From Clostridia bacterium (GTDB lineage Bacteria; Bacillota; Clostridia; Oscillospirales; RGIG577): a DNA stretch of 12,501 nt. Below the pieces are notes generated by a model. That model was not told the origin of the DNA, did no database searches, and worked only from the letters and a program-made list of their open reading frames with translations. Shown in pieces: positions 12,501 to 12,501 of the stretch. Position 1 is the first letter of the stretch; each line of letters starts with the position of its first letter. The translations under genes were made by a program, and so were the position numbers. The stretch spans positions 1 through 12,501 of the forward strand of contig JAFOLN010000166.1 in the NCBI GenBank assembly GCA_017419325.1. Reading direction: 5' to 3'.

Positions 12501-12501
12501 G

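Overview
The window looks like the chromosome of a member of the Bacillota, most likely a Clostridia-type anaerobe. This rests on four things: the gene order rpmG-secE-nusG-rplK-rplA-rplJ-rplL, strong Shine-Dalgarno sites (AGGAGG/GGAGGTG) before most genes, clear sigma-A type promoters (TTGACA-17-TATAGT and similar), and a Gram-positive style L10 leader. The species cannot be named from sequence alone. No rRNA, tRNA, CRISPR array, transposase or replication origin was seen.

Layout. Positions 1-458 (+) hold the 3' end of a cell-surface-type protein, followed by a terminator (521-556). Positions 651-4305 (-) hold the secE-nusG-ribosomal protein cluster. It reads from a promoter at 4305 through rpmG, secE, nusG, rplK and rplA. 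A second promoter at 1881 then drives rplJ-rplL behind an L10-binding leader with an attenuator. The cluster ends at a strong terminator (651-670) right after rplL, and rpoB does not follow. Positions 4405-5377 (-) hold a LemA-family membrane protein with an unusual charged tail, with its own promoter.

Positions 5519-8263 (+) hold a two-gene unit. The first gene is one polypeptide joining a GT4-type glycosyltransferase to a CsaB-type polysaccharide pyruvyl transferase. The second is ruvX/yqgF. A 19-bp perfect bidirectional terminator (8292-8335) separates this unit from the next block.

Positions 8390-12501 (-) hold three tandem paralogous MFS transporters, the last cut by the window edge. 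The first two each have their own promoter, carrying the same CCTATTGACAT block. All three are followed by the same kind of 3' flank: a conserved 12-mer and then a hairpin. The flanks of copies 2 and 3 share 57 identical bases. The same 12-mer recurs in inverse orientation in the 5' leader of copy 2.

How it fits together. The minus-strand cluster is core translation, secretion and transcription machinery. Its visible control points are a leader hairpin before rpmG, a hairpin between the nusG Shine-Dalgarno and its start codon, several hairpins before rplK, and the L10 leader. The fusion enzyme fits cell-wall polysaccharide synthesis and could relate to anchoring surface proteins, though no SLH domain is visible here. 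The MFS array looks like an expanding transporter family whose substrate cannot be read from the sequence. Nothing amounts to a clearly new system. The most unusual signals are the repeated elements around the MFS genes, the enzyme fusion, the nusG translation-start structure and the absence of rpoB after rplL.
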